This document shows positions 46,793 to 58,774 of a stretch of 64,000 nt of DNA, piece after piece. The notes under the pieces were generated by a model. The model was not told the DNA's origin. It searched no databases and saw only the letters and a list, made by a program, of their open reading frames with translations. Location: positions 13,456,501 through 13,520,500 of the forward strand of contig OY987268.1 of the NCBI GenBank assembly GCA_963920665.1, read 5' to 3'. Position 1 is the stretch's first letter. Each line of letters begins with the position of its first letter. The position numbers were made by a program, and so were the translations under genes. This DNA is from Straminergon stramineum. Lineage: Eukaryota > Streptophyta > Bryopsida > Hypnales > Calliergonaceae.

Positions 46793-49049
46793 ACAAGATT
46801 GTAAAGTATCAAGTAATCAAGATAGTTATATCACTAAAGAATAGACAAAAATTACCTTTTCATCATGTTTGGATGTACTTCATCTACTTCATATAGTTTA
46901 TGCACTACTCTCTTAGCAATCATCCACTAACAAGATGATTAACATTCATGAAGTAGTTTTTGGAGGTCAATTTTTAATCATTTCTATTTAAAATTTAGAT
47001 AAAATAACCAAATTTGGATGAAAAATGCACGAGTATAATTTTAAGAAATGAGATTTTAGGATGACTTGATTGGTTTCTCTTGTGATCACCAAAGACTCTA
47101 ATGCAAAATTCTTTGCAATAACTTTGGTAGATTGTTGGTAGAGACCAATAAGTTGGTCCAACACAAACTTACTTTGTTATAAGTATGGGATGAAAGTACA
47201 AAACACTTGTATAGTTTGGAGTTACACACTTTGCCTCAACACAAAAGTGAGCATAACTTTAATTTAGAGATTTCGCTTGTTATACTTGAAATTTGTATTG
47301 GAATGAACAACATATTGCCTAAGTGAATCCATATTTTTGTATAATTTCTAAAAAAATTACTATTTATTATTCAATTTTTCTATTCATTACATTTTAGCTT
47401 TTTTTAGTATTGTATTGAATTTGCAATGATGATTTTCAATTGGAAATTGGGACTCCAAATTACTCTACTAGGTTTTCAACTATTCAACAAAGGAATTCTA
47501 AATAATAAGTTCCTTGTCCTTCACATAAATGCAAAGTAGGCTTTGTTCTTTGCACGTTTCTAAACAACCAAAAATATCTTTCTATAAGTTCTTTGATGAA
47601 ATTTCATCTCCATCAAGCTATTAAAAATAATTTATTTTTACTTATCTATTGAATTTTTTCACTATTTTCTAACAATTTAAACAAAAAAACATTTATTTCC
47701 TTGAAAATTTCCATTGACTTTTTGTAAATGACTTTTGTGATAAATTTTTTGAGGCGTTAATATTTGGGAATATGTTATTTATTATTATTCTACTAATTTT
47801 CATATTTAATTTAATTTTTTCTAAAGCTTATAGTATTGTAAGGGCTAACCCCAAATGCAATGTAACCAAGTGTTTCATGCTTTCACCCATGGAACACAAA
47901 GGATCATTATGATTTTTTATATTGATTTGATCTAAAAAGTAATTATCTCATTTATTCCAATTTAAATTACTTCCACATATATTCCTTGGTTAGGACTCAC
48001 TTAAGTATAATGACATGTACAATTCTATTTTTGGGCCAATTATATCTACCATGAACTAATCCCTAAAGGACCAACAATAGTTCATAATTCCTTGATTGTA
48101 GAAATGTATTATAAAATGAAAATTAGAATAATAATTTGAAGATGACTTTCAAACAAAAGTCGTAAAATGTAATTTTTGGATTATATACATGTATATGGTC
48201 AAACCAATTGCCACAATAACTAATATTTCTCAATAAATATTCGAAACCAAAAATTGAAAATTTTCTCTAAAATAGAATTTAGATTGAATATTTGTAATTT
48301 TCAAAAGGATTATTGGTAATTCCTCTTGAGTTCAACATATTCAGTTCTAATTATGGTAATTTTTAAAGTTTTTTTATTTTACTTATTCATTGAAGTCATT
48401 TGTGTTTAAAGTCAAAAACACTCATACACCTTGAATTCTAGAATATTTTCAAATAAAAATTTAGAAAACATATATTGTACAAATGTGGGTAAACTAACAC
48501 AAGAATCTACAAATATTATATTTACATGGAGGAAAGCTCAAAGATTATGTGTGCTCAGAACAAGTTTGAGTTCATCTGGTGTTCAAAATTTGAACGACTG
48601 GTCTTGTACGGGGAATCATTGTGTGCACATTTTGTGCAACCCTTATGCGTCTATATTGCAATCTCATTCCATTTGCACAACCGAATCCAATTCTAAACCA
48701 GTTGTGAAAGAGATGATATGAGCCTCACCGAAGAATCGATGAATCATGATTCAAATGGGGCAGATAGAACAAATATTGATGCGTAAGAGAGATCCAAAAA
48801 TCCCATAGACCCAATTCCATTCTGCAATTACGAAATTCCACATCGATCTTGAGTGTAACGCCAATTTCGTTAAAGAAATTCATACCTGTCCTAGTTTATC
48901 GCCGGAAATTAGGCCTCTGTGAAGATACATGTCACAATTTTTGACGCCAGGATCGCGCCAATTTAACGAAATAGCGGTTGAATGCCTACTGTCGAGCAAA
49001 TAGAGCCTGAAATTCCATACGCAAGCTTCTAAATTTCATGGTTGCAGTA
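46793..49049. other. Intergenic, no gene seen
   Basis: Mostly AT-rich. 47847-47860 (AGGGCTAACCCC) and 48055-48070 (CTAATCCCTAAAGGACC) look like decayed TTAA-element junctions with no definable partners. From about 48830 composition becomes GC-richer, leading into the duplicated gene end. Confidence 0.35.
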
Positions 49050-49415
49050 TGGAATATTTATGGGTTGCTGATCGATATCATGTTTTATTCCATGCCAATA
49101 GCAAGCTGCTCAATGGCGCAAATGAACCCCTATTTTAAAAATGAATTGGCGAACTCGTGGACAGTGCCTTTGATCTCGATCGAGCTCTACCTCCGGACGA
49201 ATACATTAGGCCTTACATATTTTCGATCACCGGAGTTGTCTCCATACACTGTCGATTTACGACCTCCATTTCGCATCCTCAAACATTGCAATGTAAAGCA
49301 CAACATCAATTCACCACCACACAGAACGCGAGCGGAAACTTCAAATAAGGATTCTCCACCATGGGCATCAACCCTCGAACCTTCATTTCACAACATCCAA
49401 CACAACGCAGAAATT
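49050..49415 (-). pseudogene. Broken tandem copy of the 3' end of the neighbouring 328-aa gene
   Basis: It aligns in direct order with 49425-49760, the 3' end and 3' flank of the adjacent gene. Matches include CAAGCTGCTCAATGG, CGACCTCCATTTCGCATC, CATTGCAATGTAAAGCAC and ACAGAACGCGAGCGGAAAC. On the minus strand it still encodes MVENPY-KFPLAFCVVVN, but then a stop and frameshift follow. It lacks the rest of the gene. Confidence 0.85.
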
Positions 49416-49529
49416 TAGCCACGTCATGCGTGTATTCCAATTGCAAGCTGCTCAATGGAGCAAGCGAATCCACACTTTACAATGAAGCAATTGACAAACT
49501 CTTGACTGCCTTCTAGCTCGATGGGTCGA

Positions 49530-50516
49530 TCAAGCTCGGTCTCCAGGCGAACGAATTGTGTGAAACACATTGTCGTCGATCGCCGGCTTTAACTGTCTCC
49601 GCACTCGGGACCGGACTCTATCGAGATACGACCTCCATTTCGCATCTCCAAACATTGCAATGTAAAGCACAGCATTGGCCACCACACAGAACGCGAGCGG
49701 AAACATCACACACGGATTCTCCACCATGGTTACCACCCCCCGAACCTCCATTTCATGAACATGCCACCACACTCTTAGACACTCGTACTCCGGAACCCCC
49801 AGCAACTCCCCCATTTCTTGCCGAAACTCGCCATACCCGATGTCCCCAGTCCTGTGACGAATCCGAAACCCCACGTACTTGCGGTAATCCTCCGGTCGCA
49901 TCGTGAACCTCGCCGCCTGCTCCTGGTACCAATTCAGAAACTCAAGGAGACGCGCTTCGGGATCCAATTCTCCGACAGGGTTATCAATGCCTGCCATGAT
50001 ATAGCGTCGGTTTTGAATGTTGCTCAATTCGGTGGCACGTTCGGTGGTGAGTTTCTGGTCCCAGTGTTCCTGAGCTCGATGCCAGAGCGTGTCGCCCGGT
50101 TGTGCGGAGTAAGGGATTATGTTTAACAAGACGCAAAGAGCGACGGGGAAGAGAAAGAGAGGGTTGTGAAGCATTCGCTGTTCTCCAAGGAAGTCTTGGT
50201 GGAAAACGTTCCAATGGACTCGGAGATGGGCGTAATGGGGGTTCTGAAGGAGGGATGACATTTGGCTGTGGAAAACGTCGTAGGGGGTAAGTGAGACGCT
50301 GAAACTCCAGGTGAGCTCGGAGTATTCGTCGTAGTCTGGGGTCTGCATTGAGAATCTCGCTATTTGGTCTTGGCAATAGTCGCGGAAGCGCATGAGACTG
50401 TTGTTTGGATCGGCTTTCCTGCTTGGGTCCATGACTGAAATGCTCAGTCGAACTGACTCGTGAATTAATCTGGAGATCGATTGATCGATTCCCGGCTGTA
50501 GAGTATTTAATTTCAA
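49530..50516 (-). CDS. Unrecognised intronless gene: protein with two copies of a ~115-residue unit
   Basis: A single open frame encodes 328 aa. Two homologous units cover about residues 41-160 and 185-310. Each has ARFxM then DYxxY, a helical stretch with LLxxPxYxxLRVxW, and then NPxxxFPxAxCVxxN leading into a hydrophobic segment and a GDxxW motif. The hydrophobic segments (FLFPVALCVLLNIIPYSA and VMFPLAFCVVANAVLYIAMF) are long enough to be membrane helices. Met29 (MDPSRK) is an alternative start that makes the two units more symmetrical. There is no signal peptide that I can support. I do not recognise the family and assign no function. Higher GC than the surroundings, the conserved internal repeat and a duplicated 3' end argue for a real gene. 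Confidence 0.72.
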   Translation of the reverse strand: MKLNTLQPGIDQSISRLIHESVRLSISVMDPSRKADPNNSLMRFRDYCQDQIARFSMQTPDYDEYSELTWSFSVSLTPYDVFHSQMSSLLQNPHYAHLRVHWNVFHQDFLGEQRMLHNPLFLFPVALCVLLNIIPYSAQPGDTLWHRAQEHWDQKLTTERATELSNIQNRRYIMAGIDNPVGELDPEARLLEFLNWYQEQAARFTMRPEDYRKYVGFRIRHRTGDIGYGEFRQEMGELLGVPEYECLRVWWHVHEMEVRGVVTMVENPCVMFPLAFCVVANAVLYIAMFGDAKWRSYLDRVRSRVRRQLKPAIDDNVFHTIRSPGDRA

Positions 50517-51964
50517 GCTCCTTGCAAATCTGTCCCGCTCGCCCGCAAGATTATTTGCGACACCCGCTTACTTTGCACAAGTATCTACAACGCTATCGAA
50601 AAATTAATTCTAGTCAATTCCGCGAGAAACTCAAGGACAACAAGATGGATATTAAATGTAGAGCAATGAATCTGCAAGTTCATATGCATTTTTTACACAC
50701 TCAGACTGTTACGGTCTTACAAGAAATATCAATACATCACAAGTGCAAAATATCTTTATTGACTTCTCCAATGAGTACGTACCAATCTTCCGCCCGTGTT
50801 TCCTTTCAATGTTCAGCGTAACATTCAATTCAGGAGAGGGCTAGCTATATCGATCTAACAAACATATAAGCTCGCATAGATACTACACGCTGCTGCCATC
50901 GGGGCTGTAATATTTGCATGCTAGAATGATTAACCACGAACATCTCAATCACCGCATTGCAAGCAAACCTCTCACTCTGAAAATCCAATTCTACACCAAG
51001 CTAGCGAACTTGTACGATCTCTGCTAACAGGAATTGAAGTGTCCGGCGTCGGTGTCTACTGTCGACTCACTCTGCAAGTGGCGGGCATGCATGGGAAATA
51101 GTGTCACAGAATGAACGCGCAGAGCTTCACCCCGATATATCCAATGAAGCAACTGGAGTGAAATCTAGCTAGGGTATCTCTCTCTCTCCATGTACCGGAA
51201 ATGGTGTCACAGAATGTACCCATGTCGACGCCGCTCTCTCTCTCTATGTGTGTACTCCAGCTCCATCAAATGTTTGAAACCACGGAATTCATTCGAAATT
51301 CATGCCAAGTAGACCGAACGCCCTTTCCAATGCTGCTTTGCGAGGGCATCTGTTTGAATATTTTATCGCCTATCTGTCTGAATAAATTTGTGTGGATCCT
51401 CCGAGGTGCAGTGACGATGTGGCTATGGCGGATTCGATGGAACTTCGAGGAACATCGAATCGGCGACAGATCTCACACTGATCAACTTACCAGGGCTTTT
51501 TTTTCATTTTTTACGAATTGCCAAAGTGGTGATATTAAATGTTATAGTGGTGCTCCAAATTACAACATTCATCCACATACTGGATGTATAATATGGTTTT
51601 CATCCACAATTTGGTGATCTCATCTAAGATTTTTTTTTAAATTCAAAGTTGTTTGGCGATTTCATTCAAGTTTTTTGACATTTTTTTTGGCATTTTCTAG
51701 CCAAATTATTTTTTTTTGGTGCAGTTTGGCACAAAAAAGCCAAAAAAAAGACCAATAACTTACTTAGTGTTTTTTGTTTGCTTTGCTTCAACCATAAATC
51801 TAATCAATATCTAGTGCTGATTGAATTTTCTGTGCTTGGGAATTGTTATAATTAAGGTGGGTACACCCAAAATCAATATGTATGTATGCTGAAGAAATGA
51901 TTTTAGAACATCTACCAAATAAATCTTTGACCCTAAGTAACTTTGCCAACATATGCTATATGCT
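50517..51964. other. Upstream flank of the 328-aa gene and repeat-derived sequence
   Basis: 50517-51480 is GC-richer and contains CT-rich tracts (51177-51189, 51236-51245). It also has two copies of GGAAAT-GTGTCACAGAATG, at 51091 and 51198. It could hold the promoter, but I see no clear TATA box. 51560-51760 resembles the interior of the MULE-like insertion at 43.7 kb (CATCCACAATTTGGTGATCT). No further gene is seen. Confidence 0.35.
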
Positions 51965-52114
51965 CAATTTCATTAAAATGGCGGTATGATGATGAAATGG
52001 CCCAACATTCCATTAAAATGGCGTAGAATATGTTAGAAACTACACGGCATTCCATTAAAATGGCGCAGAGTATGTCAAAAATGGCGCATGGCATATGCCA
52101 TTTTAATGAAATTG
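51965..52114. repeat. Small palindromic element with three internal repeats
   Basis: TCAATTTCATTAAAATGGC at 51964-51982 is inverted at 52097-52115 (GCCATTTTAATGAAATTG). Between them CATTAAAATGGCG recurs at 51971, 52011 and 52053, about 41 bp apart, with GTAGAATATGTTA-type filler. It could be a small MITE or a hairpin with tandem stem units. Confidence 0.65.
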
Positions 52115-52129
52115 CCCATCTATCCAAAT

Positions 52130-53911
52130 GTTAGGTGTTCTTTCATGTATTGAAACCTCCTTTCAGGCTTTCACTTGCCAACAAGAAAATATGAAAATTA
52201 ACCAGTTTAATAATCTATTATATTGAATACACAGTGGCACAACTCCTATCACAAAAGTTGTCATATTTTCATCCTAAAATAATATCATCCAATTATTTCA
52301 TCCAACATTCCAGGCAATGAAAATCTAAAGCATGACAAGAGTCTTTAGATTGAATGCCAATGTTCAAAATGCTATGATTGAACTCTAGTGCCAACAACTT
52401 TAGTTGTCGATGAAGTGATTGTTGAATGTTGTCATTGTAGCTAGTATGGAGCAGTAACTGAGTACAATAGCACAAGTGGTAGTTTTGGTGTACCTACCTT
52501 ATATCTTTATATGATCTTAGATGATTAAGTGATTATATAGCTTGACTATACAGAATGCCACACCTTCACATTTGAGGCTTGTAAGTTACATTCAAATTTA
52601 GTGAAAAATTTGAATGATACCTAATTATCTCCCCACGTTCTAGCTCATGATTGTCCATATTCTCATTCCACATGAAACTTAACCCAAAATGAGTTATAAA
52701 GATGATAATATGAGCGGGGATAAGAATGATTCAATCAACGAGCAATAATCAATCACATTATAAAGATCATGCTCATTTTTTTCAATTTTTTGGGAAAGTT
52801 GACCCTTCGTATATATATGAATATGCCTTTAGGATAGATGGAACATCATTTTCATTTAATGTATGCAAGAATGTATGATATATTGTATCATCTCTACATT
52901 TAGGGATAGTAGCTAGAATAATTTTTAAAGCCAACAAAAGTGAAAGTCTTAACTTTATATAATTTAGGTAACTCTTTAATCAATATTCATTTCTATTATT
53001 AGAAATATTAATTTTTATATAATTGAATGGATTTATTGTTCATTTGATACTTACTGCATTAAGTGAATCTTTATTGAATCCTTAATATTTTCATTTGTAA
53101 GAAAATGCTTTCTATTATAGTTATGTTATAGGGCAAAAAAAAATAGATTGCTTCACCAAATTATAAGTCATTGGAATCAAATTAGGAATTAAATTTGGTG
53201 AAGCTATAATAGGTCAAAGCACCCCAAATCACCACTTTTATCCCTCTATTAGATAGGTGGTTCAAATGATGATTTATTTCTAAGAATGATAGCTTCCAAA
53301 TTGAGGGAAACCCAACCTAAGTTGTTATGCATGTAATTTTAATTTTAACACTCTCCTAATATTCTATGAATTTTCAAAGTTGAAAGTATAGGATGGCTAC
53401 TCATACCACTAGACTTCATAGTTAAATGGTCACCTTTGAAGGAAAAAATGCTTCAACTCTCATTAGTTGTCACAAAGAACCATCCAACTCCAATTGGACA
53501 ATTGTTCTGAAAGCTTGTTGGATTTTTGAGGTCAATCCAAGTGCAAATATCAATACAATTTTTTCCCAACCCACATCCAATTAAAAAAAATCGGTGGTAG
53601 AATTCGAATTAGAAAAAACAATGCTTTGAGATTTAGCTCCCTAATCAAATTTTTTTTTGGTGAATTATCATCTGAATCTTACCTAATTTTGGCTATAGAT
53701 TCTTCTGCACTAAATTTTTTTTTGAAAAAAATGCATGAAATACCCAAAAACTTTTCAGAAAAATACGAAATTTGCCAATATTTGAATGAAAGTTACTACC
53801 AATAATAGATAATTTTGTGGATGAACGTACAAATGCAGATGGTTCTATCCACTTTTTCCTTCCTTGCTTCCATTCCAAGGGGCAAGGGCTGGATTTAGGG
53901 TTTAGGGTTTT
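52130..53911. other. Intergenic, no gene seen
   Basis: AT-rich. No open frame with a known motif and no element ends found. Confidence 0.3.
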
Positions 53912-54325
53912 GAGGTATTTCCTCCAAACCAAATCCGCTTGTACAGCTTGTTTTCCAACTTGCGCATTATTTGCCCCGCACGCTCCTCGCGATACCTCCG
54001 TTGCGACACCAACTCCAACTTCCTTCGAGCACTTCAAGTTGCCTTGCCTGCGCTGGAGCTTCGTCACTTCCCTATGCGGCCATTACTACAGTTCAATTCC
54101 GACATTCCCTGAGGTTCGCCACTTCCTGCTTCCCCGTTTCCCACCGTTGCAACAAACATTTTCTTGCGGATTCCTGTCTGCCTATCCTCTTTTCGGTGCG
54201 TCTTCAGTAGTGAGACCCCTTTTTCACGCTTTTTGTATGCTCTTATCGACTTCGGGACCCAAATTTGAGTCGCTCTGGTCCGAAGCTTCTTGGGCAAAGA
54301 ATTAGGGTTTCAAGGTTTAGGGTTT
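53912..54325 (+). promoter_or_regulatory. Upstream module shared with the 41-kb gene, copy 2
   Basis: It is homologous to 41528-41945 over its whole length in the same orientation relative to the downstream gene. Its proximal end (GGCAAAGAATTAGGGTTTCA) lies about 300 bp before the FCF2 start codon. It contains telobox-like AGGGTTT phrases just downstream (54302-54331), which are common in promoters of plant ribosome-biogenesis genes. It also carries an open frame that I do not consider a protein. Confidence 0.7.
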
Positions 54326-54632
54326 AACGTTTCCTTTCAGCGAAGTAGACATCTACGCCATCCTCCTGGGACGCGGAGATATGCTGTTCACTTTCACGCT
54401 GTTACCGTAGTCTGCAGTCTCTGGAGTAATCTTTCGGAGTCACTGAGCCACTGTTTGGCATATATGTTTCGTGTATAGGTAGTAGTGAGACGAATTGTTG
54501 GAATTTAACACTCTTTCTCTTGGGCGTGCCAGGGTTTTCTCGGGATTTCGATGGTGCTAGGCTTTTAAGCTCGAAAGCAGCGGATATGTATAGAGCCGTG
54601 GTGGTGGCTGACGAGTAGAAAGAACTAGAACG

Positions 54633-56450
54633 ATGGCCGACTTTGAATTGTCTCTCTCCGGAGGCCCCAATGTGAAGGATCTCAACTTTGTTTGGGCACC
54701 TGAGACGGGTCTGCCGAATATTCAAGGCGCGAAGTCCGACTTCGGGGTTCTGGCAAAGTATAAACCCCAGGACGTACTGCAAGTAAATAATTTGGTAGAT
54801 GGTCTGTACGTGCCTCCTTTGGATGAGAAGAAGCAACGGAAGCTGGCCCAGAAGAATGTCAAAGAAAGCGCCGGAAAAAACTGGTATGATATAATTCAAG
54901 CGCCCTTGACTTGCATCGAATTAGGCTTTTATGTTTAGGGTATAAAGCTGATTCTTGTATCGTTTTGCTTATCTGACGTTTGCAAATTCTGTGTGCTTAC
55001 AGGTTCAATATGCCAGCCCCTACAATTACACCAGAAGTGAAGCGTGATTTGCAGCTTCTGAATGTATGTTCTTTCTTTTGAAGTGTTCTACATCATGGGG
55101 TAGCAGTAGTTTAGGATTTAGGGTTCCGGAAGTAGATTCTAGTTTGCAACACCTAGTTCGTTAAGTTGCACGAAGCCACTTGAACTTTTCCTGCCTTATT
55201 ATCCCGTTCTGTCTACAGTATCATATCCATTGCGCCTCTAGCATGGTCATTGATGCCAGATGGGATAGACGGGCGTCCACCGCTTGTCTCAATATATTTA
55301 AGCGTCATTTGAGCAAAAATCGCTTGACAAGGATTTAGGCTTTAGTGCACACTTTTCAAGAGCTACTTGCACTTTAACAAATTCCAACACTATGGATTTT
55401 GAGGTCAGGGTTTATGAAGTTGATTTTCGTAGTCAGCGCCTTGTGCATGTGGGTTTTAGGTTTATGTGTCAATTTTTATTTAGCGAAAAAGGTATATTTC
55501 TAGACGTTTTCTTACTATTGTGATAATTTATAGTAGTAGGCGGTTCAGGAGAGTTTATTAATTTCTTAAAATCTCGATTGTGATTTATTTTGCAGCTCAG
55601 GAATGTTATTGATCCTAAACAACATTACAAGACCAACGACACTAAGGGCGTGCCTAAGTTCTTCCAGGTAGAAATTACAGTTGGCAAAATTGCAGTGCTT
55701 CTAATGTAGCTGTGGTTTTGAGCGGTAGTTTCTGAATTTGCGCAACATTTACGTTCTTGTAATGTGATTAACATGTTCTTCAATTCAAATCCTTGTTTCG
55801 ATTGTCGATGAATTAATTCTAGTGGAAGGTCATGAATCTAGGCTTCATATGGTTACTTTTTGGTTTGTTAGCTCTCTTTTAGTGTGATTGTTTGTAGAAC
55901 TCTTGAATGTATGACCATGCCTTTGCGATTATGCAGTACAAGCCGTAGAAGCATCATGGTATATTATTCTTTCTAGATGGAACTGATGTTTTGTTTCGTT
56001 TTGACTTGCAGGTTGGAAGATACATTGAAGGACCGACCGAGTTTTATTCTAGTAGGTTGACAAAGAAAGAGCGTAAGGAGACATTCGCAGATGAGCTTCT
56101 TTCAAATTCGCAGCTCAAATCCTACAGGTGTGATATCTGAATCATCACAATGGGTTCTGTTTTGCACAATCTATCTTACGTGTTGGTTTCTGTGAAATGC
56201 CACCATTATTTGAGGGTATTGGAGCTGGCGAAAATATAAAGAATTAGAGGTGACTTTCCATTGAACTAGATTGGTGACTGTTCTTGTTTTTTCTGAAATC
56301 TATTTGAATGTAATAGTTGATTCACAGCTTTTGGTTTGTGATGGCAGGAAACGTAAGTATGCGGAGATTCAAGAACAGAAACAACAAGGTGGCAAGAAGT
56401 CTTATAAGCAGAAGAAAAATCGACAAAAACCTTCCTTTGCAAAGGATTAA
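54633..56450 (+). CDS. FCF2: FCF2-type pre-rRNA processing protein, 200 aa
   Basis: Fcf2 family proteins act in the nucleolus in early pre-rRNA cleavages needed for the small ribosomal subunit. There are five exons: 54633-54883, 55003-55063, 55596-55667, 56012-56127 and 56348-56450, all GT-AG, giving 200 aa. The conserved core starts at about residue 83 with WFNMPAPTITPEVKRDL. It continues with LLNLRNVIDPKQHYK, FFQVGRYIEGPTEFYSSRL and TFADELL, and ends in a Lys-rich tail (RKRKYAEIQ, then KKSYKQKKNR) that could serve as a nucleolar signal. Length and order match the family. The shared upstream module and AGGGTTT repeats precede it. No defect is seen. Confidence 0.95.
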
Positions 56451-57738
56451 GCTTGCTCGCCTTAGGAAGACTTTTTGTGAAAGCCGTTTATTGTTCCAAT
56501 TCTTTTAAGTAAAACCGTTTCTTCATACCCCATAGTCATACCTACGGGACTTATGTATCAAAAAGTATTAATTGAGACCCACATTTTGTGAAAGTAGTCC
56601 ATATGCAATCCATACCTTAAGTTAGGCTGTTCGTTTGTTTTGTTTGTTACGTTGAATTCTCCCTGACCGTGTGTCCCCCGGTCAAGTTCTTTGGTATCGT
56701 TGGAAAGCCCTCGGTGAGTAGGGGTGCACGGGCTTTGTTTCACGACGTTTGGATCTACGATGTGAAAGTTATTGAATTTCAAAAAAAGTTTGAATCAAAA
56801 AAATTAGAAAATTAGAAAATTACTTTTACTTTGATTTTGGCTGTGGCATCGGCACAGGGCACACTAGTTAGGCTGAAGGAATCACAAATTGCTCGAAAGG
56901 ATTGCGTCGGTTATTTAGTGTTTCAAGGTAGTCAATTGTACTCATGAATGATCATGCAGAACCTCAATTCTTTCGTAATTTCTGATGAACAAGAAACTGA
57001 ATCGATGTCTATTAGTTGATCCGCAGACATGTATCGGTAGTTTTAACATGTATTTTCTGACAGAACCGCAGAGGTTGACAGGCTGCAAATATCGGACAAG
57101 AAAGAAGTGCAAAACAGTAGGGGTAGCCTTGACTTCTTCACTGTGGGAGTATTCTCCAGAGAATGGTCACCTGGTATCTTTCCGTTGGCTCAAAGCTCTC
57201 GTGCCATCGCAGAATAAACTATTTCTGTGAAGCCTTCTCCATGTCCATTATTCTCCTCCGGAGGTGAATAACCGGCGTGGAGAAGACTTCTCGAGCAAAT
57301 TTTTTTCCTTTCTGCTCCTTAGTTTCACCGCTCCCGATTTCGCAGTTGCTGCTGATTTCGACGTCGTGGTCCGGTCGCTGTGGCTCGTGGTGGCAGGAGC
57401 TGGCAAGAGCTGTGCGCATCTCAGCCTGTCTGATTGGGTCCTGGAACCCTCGGAAATTACCCCATCCGCTCTTCAAGGTAAACTAATTCTACAGTTTTTG
57501 ATTCTCCACGCTCGACACAATTGAAGCAGAAGGGGTGTCACGCCTTCTTCACCCACAACTGCGCCCCATTGGCTCCTTTTTTTTTCTCATTACTGTTTCA
57601 TTCTTCAGAGAACTTTGAGTTGATGAAGAAGCCGTGACTACCCTAGTAACTCACTCCAGGAGTTTCTCCTGTTATCAAATGTGAATCATGTGACGGTAAG
57701 TAAACGGCTTCGTTCGAAAGGGATTTAAACTAGACACA
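56451..57738. other. 3' flank of FCF2 and an untranslated-looking, GC-richer block
   Basis: 56560-56880 is GC-mixed and contains GGAAAGCCCTCGG and GAAAGTTATTGAATTTC, phrases typical of LTR fragments; no ends were found. 57239-57480 is GC-rich and ends in CTTCAAG/GTAAAC, a plausible 5'UTR splice donor on the plus strand. I cannot attach it to a protein. Confidence 0.3.
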
Positions 57739-57999
57739 ATGGGAAGCCATCTGAAAGCAATAGATGAGATTCGCGCCTTAGGACACCGACTCGTGGACGT
57801 GAGAGTGAAGACTGAAGAGGCCATGATGCCGAACCCCTCCGATGTGACAGATGGACTTCAATATGCTGAAGCCGAGCATGAAGTATTTGAACAGGCTAGT
57901 GATTCCAGTGTCAGCCATACGCCCTGTACCCTGAACCCTGCAAATCGATCATTGGAGTACTACACAACCTTGCTGTTAATCGCTTCTCCTCTTCTGTGA
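57739..57999 (+). CDS. Hypothetical small ORF, 86 aa
   Basis: This open frame has coding-like composition. It starts MGSHLKAIDEIRALGHRLVD and ends in a short hydrophobic tail (TLLLIASPLL). It lies in a GC-richer block between FCF2 and RPL1, downstream of a possible leader exon at 57239-57474. There is no recognised domain. It may be a gene fragment, and the block could equally be non-coding. Confidence 0.22.
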   Translation: MGSHLKAIDEIRALGHRLVDVRVKTEEAMMPNPSDVTDGLQYAEAEHEVFEQASDSSVSHTPCTLNPANRSLEYYTTLLLIASPLL

Positions 58000-58129
58000 A
58001 CTTCGATTGTTTTGGCCAGTAAGCCGAGCGACAGTGATGCCGGCAAGCAGCGAGGTTGATGGGCAAAGCCACCAGGATCATGAAGATGAGTTGCTCACAT
58101 GCTTCGATGGACGAAACCACTGTGGAATG

Positions 58130-58774
58130 TAAAACATTGATTACTCAACGAATTCTATAACGTGTAATATTTTCTTTACAATTACTGAAGACAAGAAGAA
58201 TTCCAAAACTTATTTTGTTGACCTTACATAGGAAATCATAGAACTCATTATTTATTGTGTTATAGATGTTTACTGATTAGTTCATGGTCAAACATGGCCA
58301 CATGTTTTGAACCTAGGAAACATGTACGGTATTTCATTTGCAAGATGAATGGGATGCTTGAATGAGTCACCAACCCTCAGAAGAATTATTTTCTGTGGTT
58401 CTGGATCATTCGCACTTGAAATTAGGACACTGGCAACATTGTTTCAATAGGGACAAAATTAAGAACTGGAGAACTACCGCACAACAGTATCATCACAATT
58501 AGCAATACAATGTGCACTTCCTCCAACTCACTGCACAAGGGAAGCATTTCCTATCCAAAACAAATGGGTGTTGCCCAAGAAGACACGACCTTTAATCCTA
58601 TTTCTACACAAAGATTTGAGGTGCAGCAATTGCTGAGAGTACAACCTCCAGTTGGGAAGTAATGCCCATGTGTCGGGGTCAGAAGCACAAAATTTTCACT
58701 GTTCAGATTTTCTACCATCTAGAGCGAGCGTAATGTGAAAACTGAGTGTAGACTAAGGAATGGATCTACTATAT
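58130..58774. other. 3' flank of plastid RPL1
   Basis: The first part is intergenic. The last 100-300 bp before 58775 probably contain the RPL1 3'UTR (minus strand). No polyadenylation signal was chosen with confidence. Nothing else is seen. Confidence 0.3.

Noticed and set aside
49530..50516. Paired amphipathic helix (Sin3-like) domains in the 328-aa protein
   Set aside because: There is a faint resemblance in helix spacing only; conserved residues do not match well enough to claim it.
53817..54305. 162-codon open frame upstream of FCF2 and a related 129-codon frame at 41612-42001 (minus)
   Set aside because: They share a peptide (RHFLLPRF, QQTFSCGFL), but this follows from the DNA homology of the two upstream modules. 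Composition is not convincing and the frame differs in start and end. Treated as a shared regulatory block.
54402..54899. 165-codon minus-strand frame
   Set aside because: Antisense shadow of FCF2 exon 1 and its leader.
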